Under the pieces are notes generated by a model. It ran no database searches, had not been told where the DNA came from, and was given only the letters and a program-made list of their open reading frames with translations. This document shows, piece by piece, positions 17,181-26,617 of a DNA stretch of 32,727 bases. The DNA is from Pseudoalteromonas aurantia (GTDB lineage Bacteria; Pseudomonadota; Gammaproteobacteria; Enterobacterales; Alteromonadaceae): assembly GCF_005886875.1 (NCBI RefSeq), contig NZ_PNBY01000100.1, positions 1 through 32,727 of the forward strand. The letters are read 5' to 3'. Numbering within the stretch: position 1 is the stretch's first letter; every line of letters starts with the position of its first letter. Position numbers and translations under genes: made by a program.

Positions 17181-19100
17181 ATGAGCAAAACATTAAAAAT
17201 ATTAAGCTTCTTTACCATAAGCACGTTATTATTTGGCTATGTTGTAAACATACTTTTCTCAAAAACTTGCGTTGATGCTCATCATGGCTTCAACAATATT
17301 TCAGTTATCGAAATAACCACAGGCGCAAGTGAAAAAATTGCAACACCTTGGTATCAATCTTTTATATTTGGGCAAAAGTTTTTTCAACATCAAAATATAA
17401 CTTATGTACTCTTGCATAAGCATGGGGAAAATTTAGTCCTAGCTAAAAACTCTGATCTGATTGCTGCAACATTTTTATCACCTACAGCATTAATTACATT
17501 AACAACATTATTACTGACTATCGTGTTCGTATTTAGAGTAGAAAGCAAGAAACATAAAAAGAATAAAGCATTGCATGCGGTCCATCAAGATATAGACAAT
17601 CTGCTTAACTTACTCGATATCAAAACACAAACGCTGCACCACGGTGGCCCGCTCGCGCAAATAAGTCATGCTGTGCATGCTATTACAGATAATGTAAATA
17701 AAATTAAACTACAAACAGGCAGTCATATTTATCAAGATAAATTAACACAGCTGATCGATCGCCATGCATATTTAGAACATTTAGATATTCAACTAACACA
17801 AGCCGAAAAGAAAAATCAGCATTGTGGTTTACTGTTCATTGATTTGGATGGTTTCAAACAAGTTAATGATTCTTTTGGTCACAGCTTTGGTGATGAAATT
17901 TTAATTCAAGTCGCCAATCGGTTGAGTAGTATTGTTAAGAAATTCGAGATTCAAGATATACATCCTATTCATGGCCTCGAACAAAACTTATCTCGATTGG
18001 GTGGAGACGAATTTTCAATATTCATTCCTAAGATTGATAACGCAAGCTTTTGTACTCAAGTCGCACAATCAATTCTCAATGAAATTGAAAGAGACTTTAT
18101 ACTTGGCAACAAAATTGTAAAAATTGGCGCTAGTATTGGAATAGCCATTTATCCAGAAAGCGCATCCCATCCTCACGCACTGTTACAAATGGCAGATGTG
18201 GCAATGTATCGTGCAAAAACAGATGGTCGTGGTATTTTCAAGGTCTACTCGCCTGAAATGGGCAGCAAAATTAGGCGTTATCATTATTTACTCGAAGAGC
18301 TTAGGTTGGCAATAGCATCACAAAACTTTCATTTATCCTTTCAGCCAATTGTTCATGTGGAAGATTGTGCCATTGACTATTTTGAAGCACTCATCCGTTG
18401 GCATCACCCAATCGAAGGGCTAATATCCCCCACTGAATTCATTCCTATTGCCGAAGAATCTAATTTGATCTTAGAACTCGGAGATTGGATTTTGCTAGAG
18501 TCTTGTCGACAAATGTCTGCATGGCACAATGCAGGAATGAAAAAAGTTAAAATCTCAGTAAACGTATCTGGAATACAATTAAAGCATAGGCCTGTTGCCC
18601 AATGGGTCACAGACACGTTAGAGAAAACGGGTTTGCCTGCTAGCTCGCTTATGCTAGAAATCACAGAGTCAACATTTATCACAGCAAGTGATAAAATCAT
18701 CGAAGAGCTAGAGGCGTGTCGTCGTGCCGGTGTAACTATCGCGATTGATGACTTTGGCACAGGGTTTAGCTCACTTAGTACGCTTGCTGATTTACCTATT
18801 GACGTAATTAAAATAGATAAGCTCTTTATTACCCAAGCCAGTCAAAATGCCAAATATCATAAAATTCTCAATTCGATTAGTGAGCTTGGTACTCAATTGG
18901 AGCTAAAAATTGTCGCTGAAGGTGTTGAACAAGCGGAACAATTTGAGCTTGTAAAAAGCATGGGCATTCGCTGTGTTCAAGGTTACCTTGTCAGTCGCCC
19001 AGAAACATCACACAACGTTGGAACTAAGGTGCTCAAAGGCAACGTCAACCACGTCGCGTCGACAGGAACGAGCATATGGCTACCAGAAGGGAAGAAGTAA
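17181..19100 (+). CDS. membrane-anchored GGDEF-EAL c-di-GMP turnover protein
   Basis: This 639-residue protein has a transmembrane helix at about 7-27, a small presumed periplasmic segment (about 28-95) and a second helix at about 97-120. A GGDEF domain (about 185-345) and an EAL domain (about 380-620) follow. The diguanylate cyclase signature RLGGDEF is intact (G274-F278). The usual RxxD inhibitory site just upstream reads GLEQ and is lost. The EAL side keeps FEALIRWHH (E402), NVSGIQL, LEITEST, IDDFGTGFSSL, IKIDKLF, AEGVEQ and QGYLVSRP, so phosphodiesterase activity is plausible. Which activity dominates cannot be read from the sequence. The ATG at 17181 has no strong ribosome site. It diverges from the glycogen operon and converges on the Lrp-type gene with only 8 bases between stops. 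Confidence 0.9.
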   Translation: MSKTLKILSFFTISTLLFGYVVNILFSKTCVDAHHGFNNISVIEITTGASEKIATPWYQSFIFGQKFFQHQNITYVLLHKHGENLVLAKNSDLIAATFLSPTALITLTTLLLTIVFVFRVESKKHKKNKALHAVHQDIDNLLNLLDIKTQTLHHGGPLAQISHAVHAITDNVNKIKLQTGSHIYQDKLTQLIDRHAYLEHLDIQLTQAEKKNQHCGLLFIDLDGFKQVNDSFGHSFGDEILIQVANRLSSIVKKFEIQDIHPIHGLEQNLSRLGGDEFSIFIPKIDNASFCTQVAQSILNEIERDFILGNKIVKIGASIGIAIYPESASHPHALLQMADVAMYRAKTDGRGIFKVYSPEMGSKIRRYHYLLEELRLAIASQNFHLSFQPIVHVEDCAIDYFEALIRWHHPIEGLISPTEFIPIAEESNLILELGDWILLESCRQMSAWHNAGMKKVKISVNVSGIQLKHRPVAQWVTDTLEKTGLPASSLMLEITESTFITASDKIIEELEACRRAGVTIAIDDFGTGFSSLSTLADLPIDVIKIDKLFITQASQNAKYHKILNSISELGTQLELKIVAEGVEQAEQFELVKSMGIRCVQGYLVSRPETSHNVGTKVLKGNVNHVASTGTSIWLPEGKK

Positions 19101-19108
19101 TCAACGTA

Positions 19109-19537
19109 CTAGCGTTTAAATTTGGTTTCCAATATAACAGCTGAATTTGTTCTTTCTACCCCATCTAAATTGCCTACATCATCAAGAATATGATTAAGCT
19201 GCTCTAGGCTTTGTGCTTCAACTATTGCAATCATGTCGTACTCGCCGCTAATCGCATACAGAGCACTGATCTGATCAATATGCTTTAATGCTATCGTTGT
19301 TTGCGTCGTTAGCTTTTGCCTTACTTTAATTGATACATGAGCAGACACTAACCCTTCTATGTAAGCTGAACCAAATTCAACACTATAGCCGGTGATCACA
19401 CCTGATTGCTCTAGTTTAAGCAGTCTGCTTTGTACTGTAGAACGAGAAACATCTAACCCTCTCGCCAAGTCAGAAATACTCGATCTTGCATTAGTTCGTA
19501 ACAATGCGATTAGCTTCTCATCGTGCTTATTTATCAT
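19109..19537 (-). CDS. Lrp/AsnC-family transcriptional regulator
   Basis: This is a cytoplasmic DNA-binding protein of the leucine-responsive family. Counted from the ATG at 19537 it has 142 residues, the usual length. A winged helix-turn-helix (SISDLARGLDVSRSTVQSRL) lies at about 20-55, and a RAM/AsnC ligand-binding domain follows, with ISGEYDMIAIVEAQSLEQLN in the C-terminal half. An in-frame ATG at 19579 would add 14 basic, hydrophobic residues unlike the family, so I prefer 19537. The GAGG upstream is rather far (12 bases), which leaves some doubt. It diverges from astC across 232 bp, which suggests control of arginine or ornithine catabolism or of itself. The ligand is unknown. Confidence 0.85.
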   Translation of the reverse strand: MINKHDEKLIALLRTNARSSISDLARGLDVSRSTVQSRLLKLEQSGVITGYSVEFGSAYIEGLVSAHVSIKVRQKLTTQTTIALKHIDQISALYAISGEYDMIAIVEAQSLEQLNHILDDVGNLDGVERTNSAVILETKFKR

Positions 19538-19590
19538 TTTGATTATAAACCTCATCAATTTGACTTTTATTTTAACCATTTTGTGAAAAA

Positions 19591-19601
19591 TTGCACTGCA
19601 A
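19591..19601. promoter_or_regulatory. 11-bp palindrome TTGCACTGCAA upstream of the Lrp-type gene
   Basis: TTGCA and TGCAA are exact reverse complements around a central C, flanked by AT-rich bases as in many Lrp-family sites. It sits 53 bases upstream of the preferred regulator start, in the 232-bp gap shared with astC. It is a candidate autoregulatory site. An imperfect AT-rich inverted repeat near 19678-19707 lies closer to astC. I found no convincing ArgR box. Confidence 0.3.
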
Positions 19602-19748
19602 ATTTACTTAAACCCAAGTAATAATGCATAGATTGAAAGAGCATTTATCTGTTTGCCAACAACGCTGTAACAACCAATATATTCAGAATATTTATTGAAC
19701 ATATTGTTTTTAAGCTATTTATCATGAACATCGGCAAACTAAAGTTAA

Positions 19749-20975
<1,227 letters not shown>

Positions 20976-20982
20976 CGCTATT

Positions 20983-21002
20983 AAGGGCGCTGTGGCGCCC
21001 TT
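20983..21002 (+). terminator. intercistronic hairpin between astC and astA
   Basis: Arms AAGGGCGC (20983-20990) and GCGCCCTT (20995-21002) are exact complements with a TGTG loop. Only TTT follows before the sequence leads into the astA ATG at 21014. The short T-run suggests partial termination or an mRNA-processing or stability element that could set different levels of AstC and AstA. Confidence 0.55.
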
Positions 21003-21013
21003 TAGGTTGCATT

Positions 21014-22033
21014 ATGCATATACTTAGACCAATAAAAAACTCTGATTTTGACGCATTGCGTCAGATTGCCGCAGAATCAGGCCATGGCTTTACGTCATTA
21101 CCGGTTAATGATGATATCTTACGCGAAAAGATCCAGCGTTCAGAGCACAGCTTTGCTAAATCACTCTGCTCACCACAAGATGAAGGGTACCTCTTTGTTT
21201 TAGAGGATAGTGCCACAGGAGACATCATGGGCACTACCGCTATTGAAGCTGCGGTTGGTATGACGGTGCCGTTATATCATTATCACTTGGGTAAAACGGT
21301 CCATCATTCTCCGACATTAAAAGTGTACAATACTGTAGACATTCTCTCTATGTGTAATGACTACACAGGATCTAGTGAGATATGTACTTTATTTTTACGT
21401 GAGCCTTATAGAAAAGGCCTTGCGGGACGGTTTTTGAGTCGTTCTCGATTTACCTTTATGGCAGATCATAGCACCCGCTTCAGCGATACGGTTATCGCTG
21501 AAATGCGAGGAGTAAGTGATGAACAAGGCCACTCTCCTTTTTGGCAATGGCTACAAGAGCACTTTTTTAGTATTGAGTTTCCTCAAGCAGACCATATGGT
21601 TGGTTTGGGTGACAAGGTGTTCATCAGTGAGCTAATGCCCAAATATCCCATTTACGCCAATTTACTTAGTAAAAAAGCGCAGGACGTCATAGGCCAAGTA
21701 CACGAAAAAACTAAACCTGCTTTACGCCTGCTTGAAAAAGAAGGGTTTGAGCATCGTGGTTATGTTGATTTATTTGATGCAGGCCCGACAGTTGAAGCAA
21801 AACTCACTAATATACAAACAGTTCAAGCCTCTCATATTGCGACGGTCAATATTTGCCAAGTAGAGCAGGCTCAGAGCTTTGCAATTTCAAATCAACAACT
21901 GCAAAATTATAGAGCCACATTTACTGATCACGTCTGCTATCACTCACATGAAAATGTCATTGATATTAGCAAAGATGTCGCTGCAGCGCTAAACGTAAGT
22001 AACGGCGATAACGTTCGAATATTTAGATTATAA
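21014..22033 (+). CDS. astA: arginine N-succinyltransferase
   Basis: AstA transfers succinyl from succinyl-CoA to arginine, the first step of the ammonia-producing AST pathway. At 339 residues it is close to the 344 of E. coli. The family-typical stretches NTVDILSMCNDYTGSSEICTLF, RGVSDEQGHSPFWQWL, FPQADHMVGLGDKVFISELMPKYPIYANLL and LEKEGFEHRGYVDLFDAGP are all present in order. The ATG is at 21014, 38 bases after the astC stop, with a weak ribosome site near the foot of the hairpin. AstD, AstB and AstE are not encoded in this window. Confidence 0.93.
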   Translation: MHILRPIKNSDFDALRQIAAESGHGFTSLPVNDDILREKIQRSEHSFAKSLCSPQDEGYLFVLEDSATGDIMGTTAIEAAVGMTVPLYHYHLGKTVHHSPTLKVYNTVDILSMCNDYTGSSEICTLFLREPYRKGLAGRFLSRSRFTFMADHSTRFSDTVIAEMRGVSDEQGHSPFWQWLQEHFFSIEFPQADHMVGLGDKVFISELMPKYPIYANLLSKKAQDVIGQVHEKTKPALRLLEKEGFEHRGYVDLFDAGPTVEAKLTNIQTVQASHIATVNICQVEQAQSFAISNQQLQNYRATFTDHVCYHSHENVIDISKDVAAALNVSNGDNVRIFRL

Positions 22034-22103
22034 CCTTGTTGCGTCGCGCTTAAGAACACACCAAGTTTAACGCGGTATATCCCGCAAATTATAGGACTCA
22101 ATT

Positions 22104-22907
22104 ATGCACAACACTGTCGATAACCTATTCCAAGCACTTTGGGACAACTATTTAGAAGTGACGCCATCAGCGGTAAAAGTTCACGAGCTTCTAGGTTCAA
22201 CCCAACAAAATGATGTCATTAACGACCACATCGCTTTACGAACTTTTAATCACGAGAAAATAGGGTTAGAAAAGCTCGCAGCCCATTTCTTAGCAGTGGG
22301 ATATAAAGAGTGTGGCGAATACCACTTTGAAGCTAAAAAACTCTATGCAAAACACTATGAGCACACAGATCCAACTAAACCAAAGGTCTTCATCTCTGAA
22401 TTATTGGTAGAAAAATGCTCACAAGCATTGCAGTCAGTTGTTAATTCAATGATTGATGAAATTGACGAAGCAGCGATCACTGCCGATAACTTTTTATATT
22501 CAGGTACACATTGGCAAGTAAGTCACGATACGTATCAAGCATTGCTGGCTGAGAGCGAGTATGCAGCATGGATGGCAGCATGGGGCTACAGAGCGAACCA
22601 CTTTACTGTCAGTATTAATTATTTGAGCAATTTCACTAAAATTACCGACGTTAATCAAAATTTAAAAGATGCAGGCTTTGAATTGAACAGTGCTGGGGGC
22701 GAGGTGAAAGGCTCTCCTGAAGTACTCTTGGAACAGTCGTCTACACTGGCTGATCATCATTCGGTGCTTTTCAGCGACGGAGAATTCAAGATCCCAAGTT
22801 GTTTTTATGAATTTGCGCTGCGTTACGCCAAACCAGATGGTGAGCTATATACAGGGTTTGTAGCAGCATCCGCTGACAAAATATTTGAAAGTACCAACGC
22901 GCGTTAA
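22104..22907 (+). CDS. DUF1338 (HglS/YdcJ-like) metal-dependent oxygenase
   Basis: This 267-residue protein belongs to DUF1338. P. putida HglS, a member of the family, is an iron(II) enzyme that converts 2-oxoadipate to D-2-hydroxyglutarate. The probable metal ligands are H42 (INDHIALRTF), H166 (YRANHFTVSIN) and E236 (SCFYEFALRY). R46, just after the first ligand, lines up with the substrate-binding arginine of HglS. The ATG at 22104 has AGGA about 7-8 bases upstream and follows astA by 70 bp. Such genes also follow ast genes in Shewanella, from memory. A role on a 2-oxo acid from amino acid breakdown is inferred, and the actual substrate is unknown. It is much shorter than P. putida HglS, so the reaction may differ. 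Confidence 0.82.
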   Translation: MHNTVDNLFQALWDNYLEVTPSAVKVHELLGSTQQNDVINDHIALRTFNHEKIGLEKLAAHFLAVGYKECGEYHFEAKKLYAKHYEHTDPTKPKVFISELLVEKCSQALQSVVNSMIDEIDEAAITADNFLYSGTHWQVSHDTYQALLAESEYAAWMAAWGYRANHFTVSINYLSNFTKITDVNQNLKDAGFELNSAGGEVKGSPEVLLEQSSTLADHHSVLFSDGEFKIPSCFYEFALRYAKPDGELYTGFVAASADKIFESTNAR

Positions 22908-22932
22908 GTTATTATTCTGCGTTATTAATTTA

Positions 22933-22973
22933 GCCTATTTAAGAGCAAACTTAAGTTTTGCCCTTAAATAGGC
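22933..22973 (+). terminator. long imperfect hairpin after the ast/DUF1338 genes
   Basis: Left arm 22933-22950 pairs with right arm 22955-22973. The outer 11 bp (GCCTATTTAAG) are perfect, followed by one mismatch and an inner AT-rich stem. It begins 26 bases past the DUF1338 stop codon. No T-run follows, so it may be a processed 3' end rather than a classic terminator. Confidence 0.5.
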
Positions 22974-23478
22974 CGTATAATCACAGCCTTACCCATAGAA
23001 TTTACCGTAATATCCCAGCGGTGCACTTTCTCGTTATTAAGCTCGTTATTAAATTACCAAACTATGACCCTATAAAAGCCCCCATGTGCAGCATTGGCCC
23101 AACTATCGTGAAACAAACGGTGTGTGAATTCGAATTACACGCGTAATATTACTGTCATCTTAGATATGTAGCGTAAAGCAACTGTTTGCAATTTATACCT
23201 TTGTAAATTTTAAGATAAAATAAAACGTGTCGGCTTATAAAAGCTGCAATTTACTCATCACTCTATTAGCGCAACTTGTTTCATCGCTAATGACGCATTT
23301 ATCTCGCTAAATGAACACGACTTTTGAAAGTGAGTAATAGGGTTTGTGATAATTAAAGTATAAGCCTGTGTCACGATAGAGCATTCTTTATCAACCCTTA
23401 GTTAATACAACCGTATAAAGAAGTGCGCATTTCTATGCTAAAACTGACTCACTGACACTGTTAGTTAAAGGATATATC
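22974..23478. other. gene-free spacer before the DUF2252 gene
   Basis: About 500 AT-rich bases carry no gene that I can support. A tandem 12-bp repeat with one mismatch lies at 23030-23053. A near-palindrome centred on GAATTCGAATT lies near 23121-23141 and could be an operator. The 62-codon frame at 22958-23146 starts inside the hairpin and has no coding character. Confidence 0.6.
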
Positions 23479-24798
23479 ATGATCAGAAAAAACATAATTC
23501 GAAGTGTATTAGAGTCCACAGATGGGGTTTCTCTTGAACAAGGGTTAGCCAAACATAAAAAAATGGCCAGTAGCCCATTTCTGTTTTTTCGTGGCAGTGC
23601 CGCGCTAATGTATCACGACTTAAGCAATGAATTAATAGATATACCTAAAGCCCTATATTCGCTGCCCCTTTCCAATATTGTTGGTGACTGCCATACAGGC
23701 AACTTTGGTTTTATTAGTGAAGAAGGCGCTCATGGTGACACTCTCATTTTTGCCCCAAATGACTTTGATGATGCGTGTATCGGCAACGTGGCCTGGGACT
23801 TATTTAGATTTACTGTCAGTCTTTATTTGAGCCAAGTTCACTGCAAAAATTTACAACAAGTAAGTGACGACCTCAAATTTAGACAAAAACCACTCGCGAC
23901 GGAACAACAAACTGATTTTGCGGCGCATGCTTTTTTAACTCAATACCTCCAAGCGTGCGATTTATCCGTCAAAGGAGAGCTTAATAATCAATCTGCACTC
24001 ACCGAGTTTGATAAAGAACATATTCTTCATAAACGGTGGCAAAAAGGACTACAACGTATGGCTGGAGGTGCCGCTTTCCTAACCAGTAGCACACTCGCTA
24101 AAGAATTAGAGTTAAGTAGCAGCCCGATTAGATTTAAAGTAAATCCACAAAGGTTTGAATTACTTAATGAAGAACAAAAAACAGATCTGATCGCACAATT
24201 CTCTCCGTATGTTGACGATACGATATTAGATTGTGTAGAGAGGCTCAATGCAGGTACCGGCTCTAACAACATGCGTCGCTATTATTTACTTGTCGGCCCA
24301 AAGGTCACTGACGCACAAACACTCGCTCTCAATTTGTGCCACATAGTCGAAGTAAAGCAACAACGCGCTGCGGCGCCGCTCAAAGAGTTCTCATCCCTAA
24401 GCTCTGTCAATCAGCTCAACCCAGCGCATCTTACTGTAAACTGTCAAAGAAAAATGCAACGTCGGCCCGATTTGGTATTAGACGATGCGCTTTGGCAAAA
24501 ATCACACTGGCTTATTCGCTCTCGTCATCATGCAAGAGTAGGTCTTGATCCAGAAGATTTCTGTTTAGGAAAGCGTGCCGTACATAAAAATGGATTTGAA
24601 CAGTTTGCTCATAGCTGCGGATTTACACTTGCATTAGCACATATGCGAGGCGACCGGCGCTCAACCATTTTCCAACAGAAAGTTGTTGAGATATTACCGA
24701 GCCACATCGACACATTAATTGTAACCGCTAAACACTACGCTAAACAAATGGAGGCAGACCAATCACTCCTCGCACAAGTGCTTAACAACCACGTGTGA
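23479..24798 (+). CDS. DUF2252 protein (protein-kinase-like fold)
   Basis: This 439-residue protein matches the DUF2252 family. RGSAALMYHDL (about 39-47), IVGDCHTGNFGF (67-78) and APNDFDDACIGNVAWDLFRF (about 92-111) are its hallmarks. GDxHxxN followed by DFD resembles the catalytic and metal-binding loops of aminoglycoside-phosphotransferase-like kinases, so a phosphotransfer role is possible but unproven. RSRHHARVGLDPED and AHMRGDRR in the C-terminal third are also family-typical. There is no signal peptide or membrane segment. The ATG at 23479 has AGGA about 7 bases upstream. Its last 36 bases overlap the end of the convergent ribonuclease Z gene. Confidence 0.85.
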   Translation: MIRKNIIRSVLESTDGVSLEQGLAKHKKMASSPFLFFRGSAALMYHDLSNELIDIPKALYSLPLSNIVGDCHTGNFGFISEEGAHGDTLIFAPNDFDDACIGNVAWDLFRFTVSLYLSQVHCKNLQQVSDDLKFRQKPLATEQQTDFAAHAFLTQYLQACDLSVKGELNNQSALTEFDKEHILHKRWQKGLQRMAGGAAFLTSSTLAKELELSSSPIRFKVNPQRFELLNEEQKTDLIAQFSPYVDDTILDCVERLNAGTGSNNMRRYYLLVGPKVTDAQTLALNLCHIVEVKQQRAAAPLKEFSSLSSVNQLNPAHLTVNCQRKMQRRPDLVLDDALWQKSHWLIRSRHHARVGLDPEDFCLGKRAVHKNGFEQFAHSCGFTLALAHMRGDRRSTIFQQKVVEILPSHIDTLIVTAKHYAKQMEADQSLLAQVLNNHV

Positions 24799-25722
24799 AC
24801 CAAAGTCCTCAGCTAACAACAGATGGCCACTGTACCAGTGAGTGGCCTCCTGTTTTAACTCCTTCAATTTACCATCACCGTGATAACGAACACTGAAATG
24901 AAAAAGTATCAATTGCGGCACCTGATTTTGTTGGGCAAATTTCGCCACTCTTTTGGCATCAGAGTGCCCAGCGTGTGCACCTACCTTGAGTAGATCTGAC
25001 TCGGTAAAGGTCGCTTCATGTATCAATACACCTACGTCAGCAATATAGGGTTTTAACAGTTCTGGTCGTTCGTTATCACCACACACAATCACCGTTCTTG
25101 CTTGCCAGCTATCGTAGGTAAAGTGCTCAGCGAGTAAGCGCTGACCTTTATAATTCACATCTCTACCTTTTTGCAGCTGATTATAATGCTGCCCTGATTC
25201 GACGCCTTGCGCTCGTAACTTGTCTATATGTAGCTTTTTTGGGATACAGCGCTCCGTAATCTTAAAAGCATAACTCGCAACCCTATGTTGTAACTCTATA
25301 ATATCAATGTCACAGTGGGCCATGTGCAATTGTTGTTCAGTATTCTCTATCGCGTAGCAATACAAATTAAAATTCAAGCTTAAATCCGTCAACGACATCG
25401 TACTATGAACAAACTCAATTACCTTCTTAGGGGCTATCAAATTAACAGGCTCTCGTCGCCCCGACATAGACATCGACGCCAATAACCCAGGCAATCCGTA
25501 ACAATGGTCGCCATGTATATGTGTGATGCAAATAATCCCCAAATGGTAAGCAGCATGATCACTTTTTAAAATCTGGTGTTGAGTGGCTTCACCACAATCC
25601 ACCAGCAACCATTCTTTGGTCTTTTCAAAGCTAAGAGCGGTCCCAGACACGTTCCTTAATTGGCTTGGAGATCCGGATGAAGTGCCTAAAAACTGTATTT
25701 TCATCGTCATAATATTTAACAT
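24763..25722 (-). CDS. rnz: ribonuclease Z / RNase BN (ElaC-like)
   Basis: This metallo-beta-lactamase-fold nuclease processes the 3' ends of tRNA precursors. The zinc motif HIHGDH (H68, H70, D72, H73) follows VDCGEATQHQIL. GLPGLLASMSMSGRREPVNL, CGDNERPELLKPYI, IHEATF and a final LFHFSVRY (histidine ligand) agree with ElaC. At 319 residues it has the short-form length. The start is uncertain. ATGs at 25722, 25710 and 25704 are all in frame, none has a good ribosome site, and alignment with ElaC favours 25704. It converges on the DUF2252 gene with a 36-bp overlap of coding ends and diverges from the DUF3081 gene across 61 bp. Confidence 0.9.
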   Translation of the reverse strand: MLNIMTMKIQFLGTSSGSPSQLRNVSGTALSFEKTKEWLLVDCGEATQHQILKSDHAAYHLGIICITHIHGDHCYGLPGLLASMSMSGRREPVNLIAPKKVIEFVHSTMSLTDLSLNFNLYCYAIENTEQQLHMAHCDIDIIELQHRVASYAFKITERCIPKKLHIDKLRAQGVESGQHYNQLQKGRDVNYKGQRLLAEHFTYDSWQARTVIVCGDNERPELLKPYIADVGVLIHEATFTESDLLKVGAHAGHSDAKRVAKFAQQNQVPQLILFHFSVRYHGDGKLKELKQEATHWYSGHLLLAEDFGSHVVVKHLCEE

Positions 25723-25752
25723 ACTTTAGTTATCTTAGATCATATCGCACTT

Positions 25753-25768
25753 TATCTACGTATAGATA
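25753..25768. promoter_or_regulatory. inverted repeat TATCTA-N4-TAGATA in the rnz/DUF3081 divergent gap
   Basis: Exact 6-bp arms with a CGTA spacer lie just upstream of the AAGGAG ribosome site of the DUF3081 gene and 31 bases upstream of the rnz ATG at 25722. It could be an operator or a small 5'-leader hairpin. Short AT-rich repeats like this also arise by chance. Confidence 0.25.
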
Positions 25769-25783
25769 GCCAAGGAGAAAATC

Positions 25784-26047
25784 ATGAAAAACGATATTAA
25801 CAGTAAGACTATTTTAAGCGTGTTCGAATTCATACAGAAATATGGTGAACAAACCAACGACGGCAAACATTATCAAGGCCTAACGGCATTCTCTGACTTT
25901 GATGGTTATACCGTTTACCTAACAGGCAGTGGTGTCATGATGCGATACGGGTTTCATAATACGTATCATCTGGATTATGAACACGATAAACAAAAACATG
26001 ATTTCCTAAGTAAAGTCGAACAGATCCATAAACTGGCAACGCAATAA
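25784..26047 (+). CDS. DUF3081 family small protein
   Basis: This 87-residue protein resembles DUF3081 proteins of Vibrio, Shewanella and relatives, recognised from memory by a predicted N-terminal helix (ILSVFEFIQKYGEQT), then FSDFDGYTVYLTGSGV and FHNTYHLDYE. It is probably soluble, with no signal peptide or membrane segment, and the family function is unknown. The ATG at 25784 has a strong AAGGAG seven bases upstream. It is followed after 15 bp by another small gene, so the two probably share a transcript. Confidence 0.75.
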   Translation: MKNDINSKTILSVFEFIQKYGEQTNDGKHYQGLTAFSDFDGYTVYLTGSGVMMRYGFHNTYHLDYEHDKQKHDFLSKVEQIHKLATQ

Positions 26048-26062
26048 AGAAATAGAGGCCTT

Positions 26063-26389
26063 ATGTATAAACCAAGACATCAAACGAAAACCCGAAATCC
26101 AAAGGCTGATAAAGTCACTGTAAGTCCTTTTATCGGTGAAGTACTCGCGGAACTGCAACGTGCGCCTCACAAGGTAAAAATTATTCAAGATAATTGCGAC
26201 CATTATAAAACCCAAATACATTTAAAACGCGGATTTTTAACAGCAATTGAGCGGATAGAATTAGTGCTTATCATCGACAATGACATAGGCAGGATCACAC
26301 AACAAATTCTTGCTAACGACTACATAGGCAACCGTATTCGCCGCTACCCTCTTTTGTTTAGAGGCATACTGGATAATACCCATACCTAA
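26063..26389 (+). CDS. hypothetical small basic protein
   Basis: I do not recognise this 108-residue protein. Its first 17 residues are very basic and polar (YKPRHQTKTRNPKADK). The remainder looks like a small mixed alpha/beta domain, with a hydrophobic strand (IELVLIID) followed by a likely helix and RIRRYPLLFRGIL at the end. There is no cysteine pair, signal peptide or membrane segment. The ATG at 26063 has GAGG about 6 bases upstream and lies 15 bp after the DUF3081 stop, supporting a real co-transcribed gene. About 230 bases without a gene follow before the transporter. Confidence 0.65.
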   Translation: MYKPRHQTKTRNPKADKVTVSPFIGEVLAELQRAPHKVKIIQDNCDHYKTQIHLKRGFLTAIERIELVLIIDNDIGRITQQILANDYIGNRIRRYPLLFRGILDNTHT

Positions 26390-26617
26390 CATAGCAATAT
26401 TAATCTAATAACGACCAAAGCTACCACTGTGGGATATCAATCAATGGCCTCACATCACTAGCAGATACCTGCACCTGCGATGTTTTTCACCAATTACTGT
26501 TGAATTAAGCAAGATTTTATTTTTAACGCATTAATGACATAAATCACCGTATCTAAATGACCAATGACTGAAAAAGTGATACCTTATCGCCAATTTTTAG
26601 ACTAGAGAACAAAAGCT

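Noticed and set aside
23030..23053. tandem 12-bp repeat
   Set aside because: Only two units with one mismatch in AT-rich spacer; likely slippage, not a repeat array or CRISPR.
22958..23146. 62-codon plus-strand frame in the spacer before DUF2252
   Set aside because: It starts inside the hairpin's right arm, has no ribosome site and has no recognisable composition or domain.
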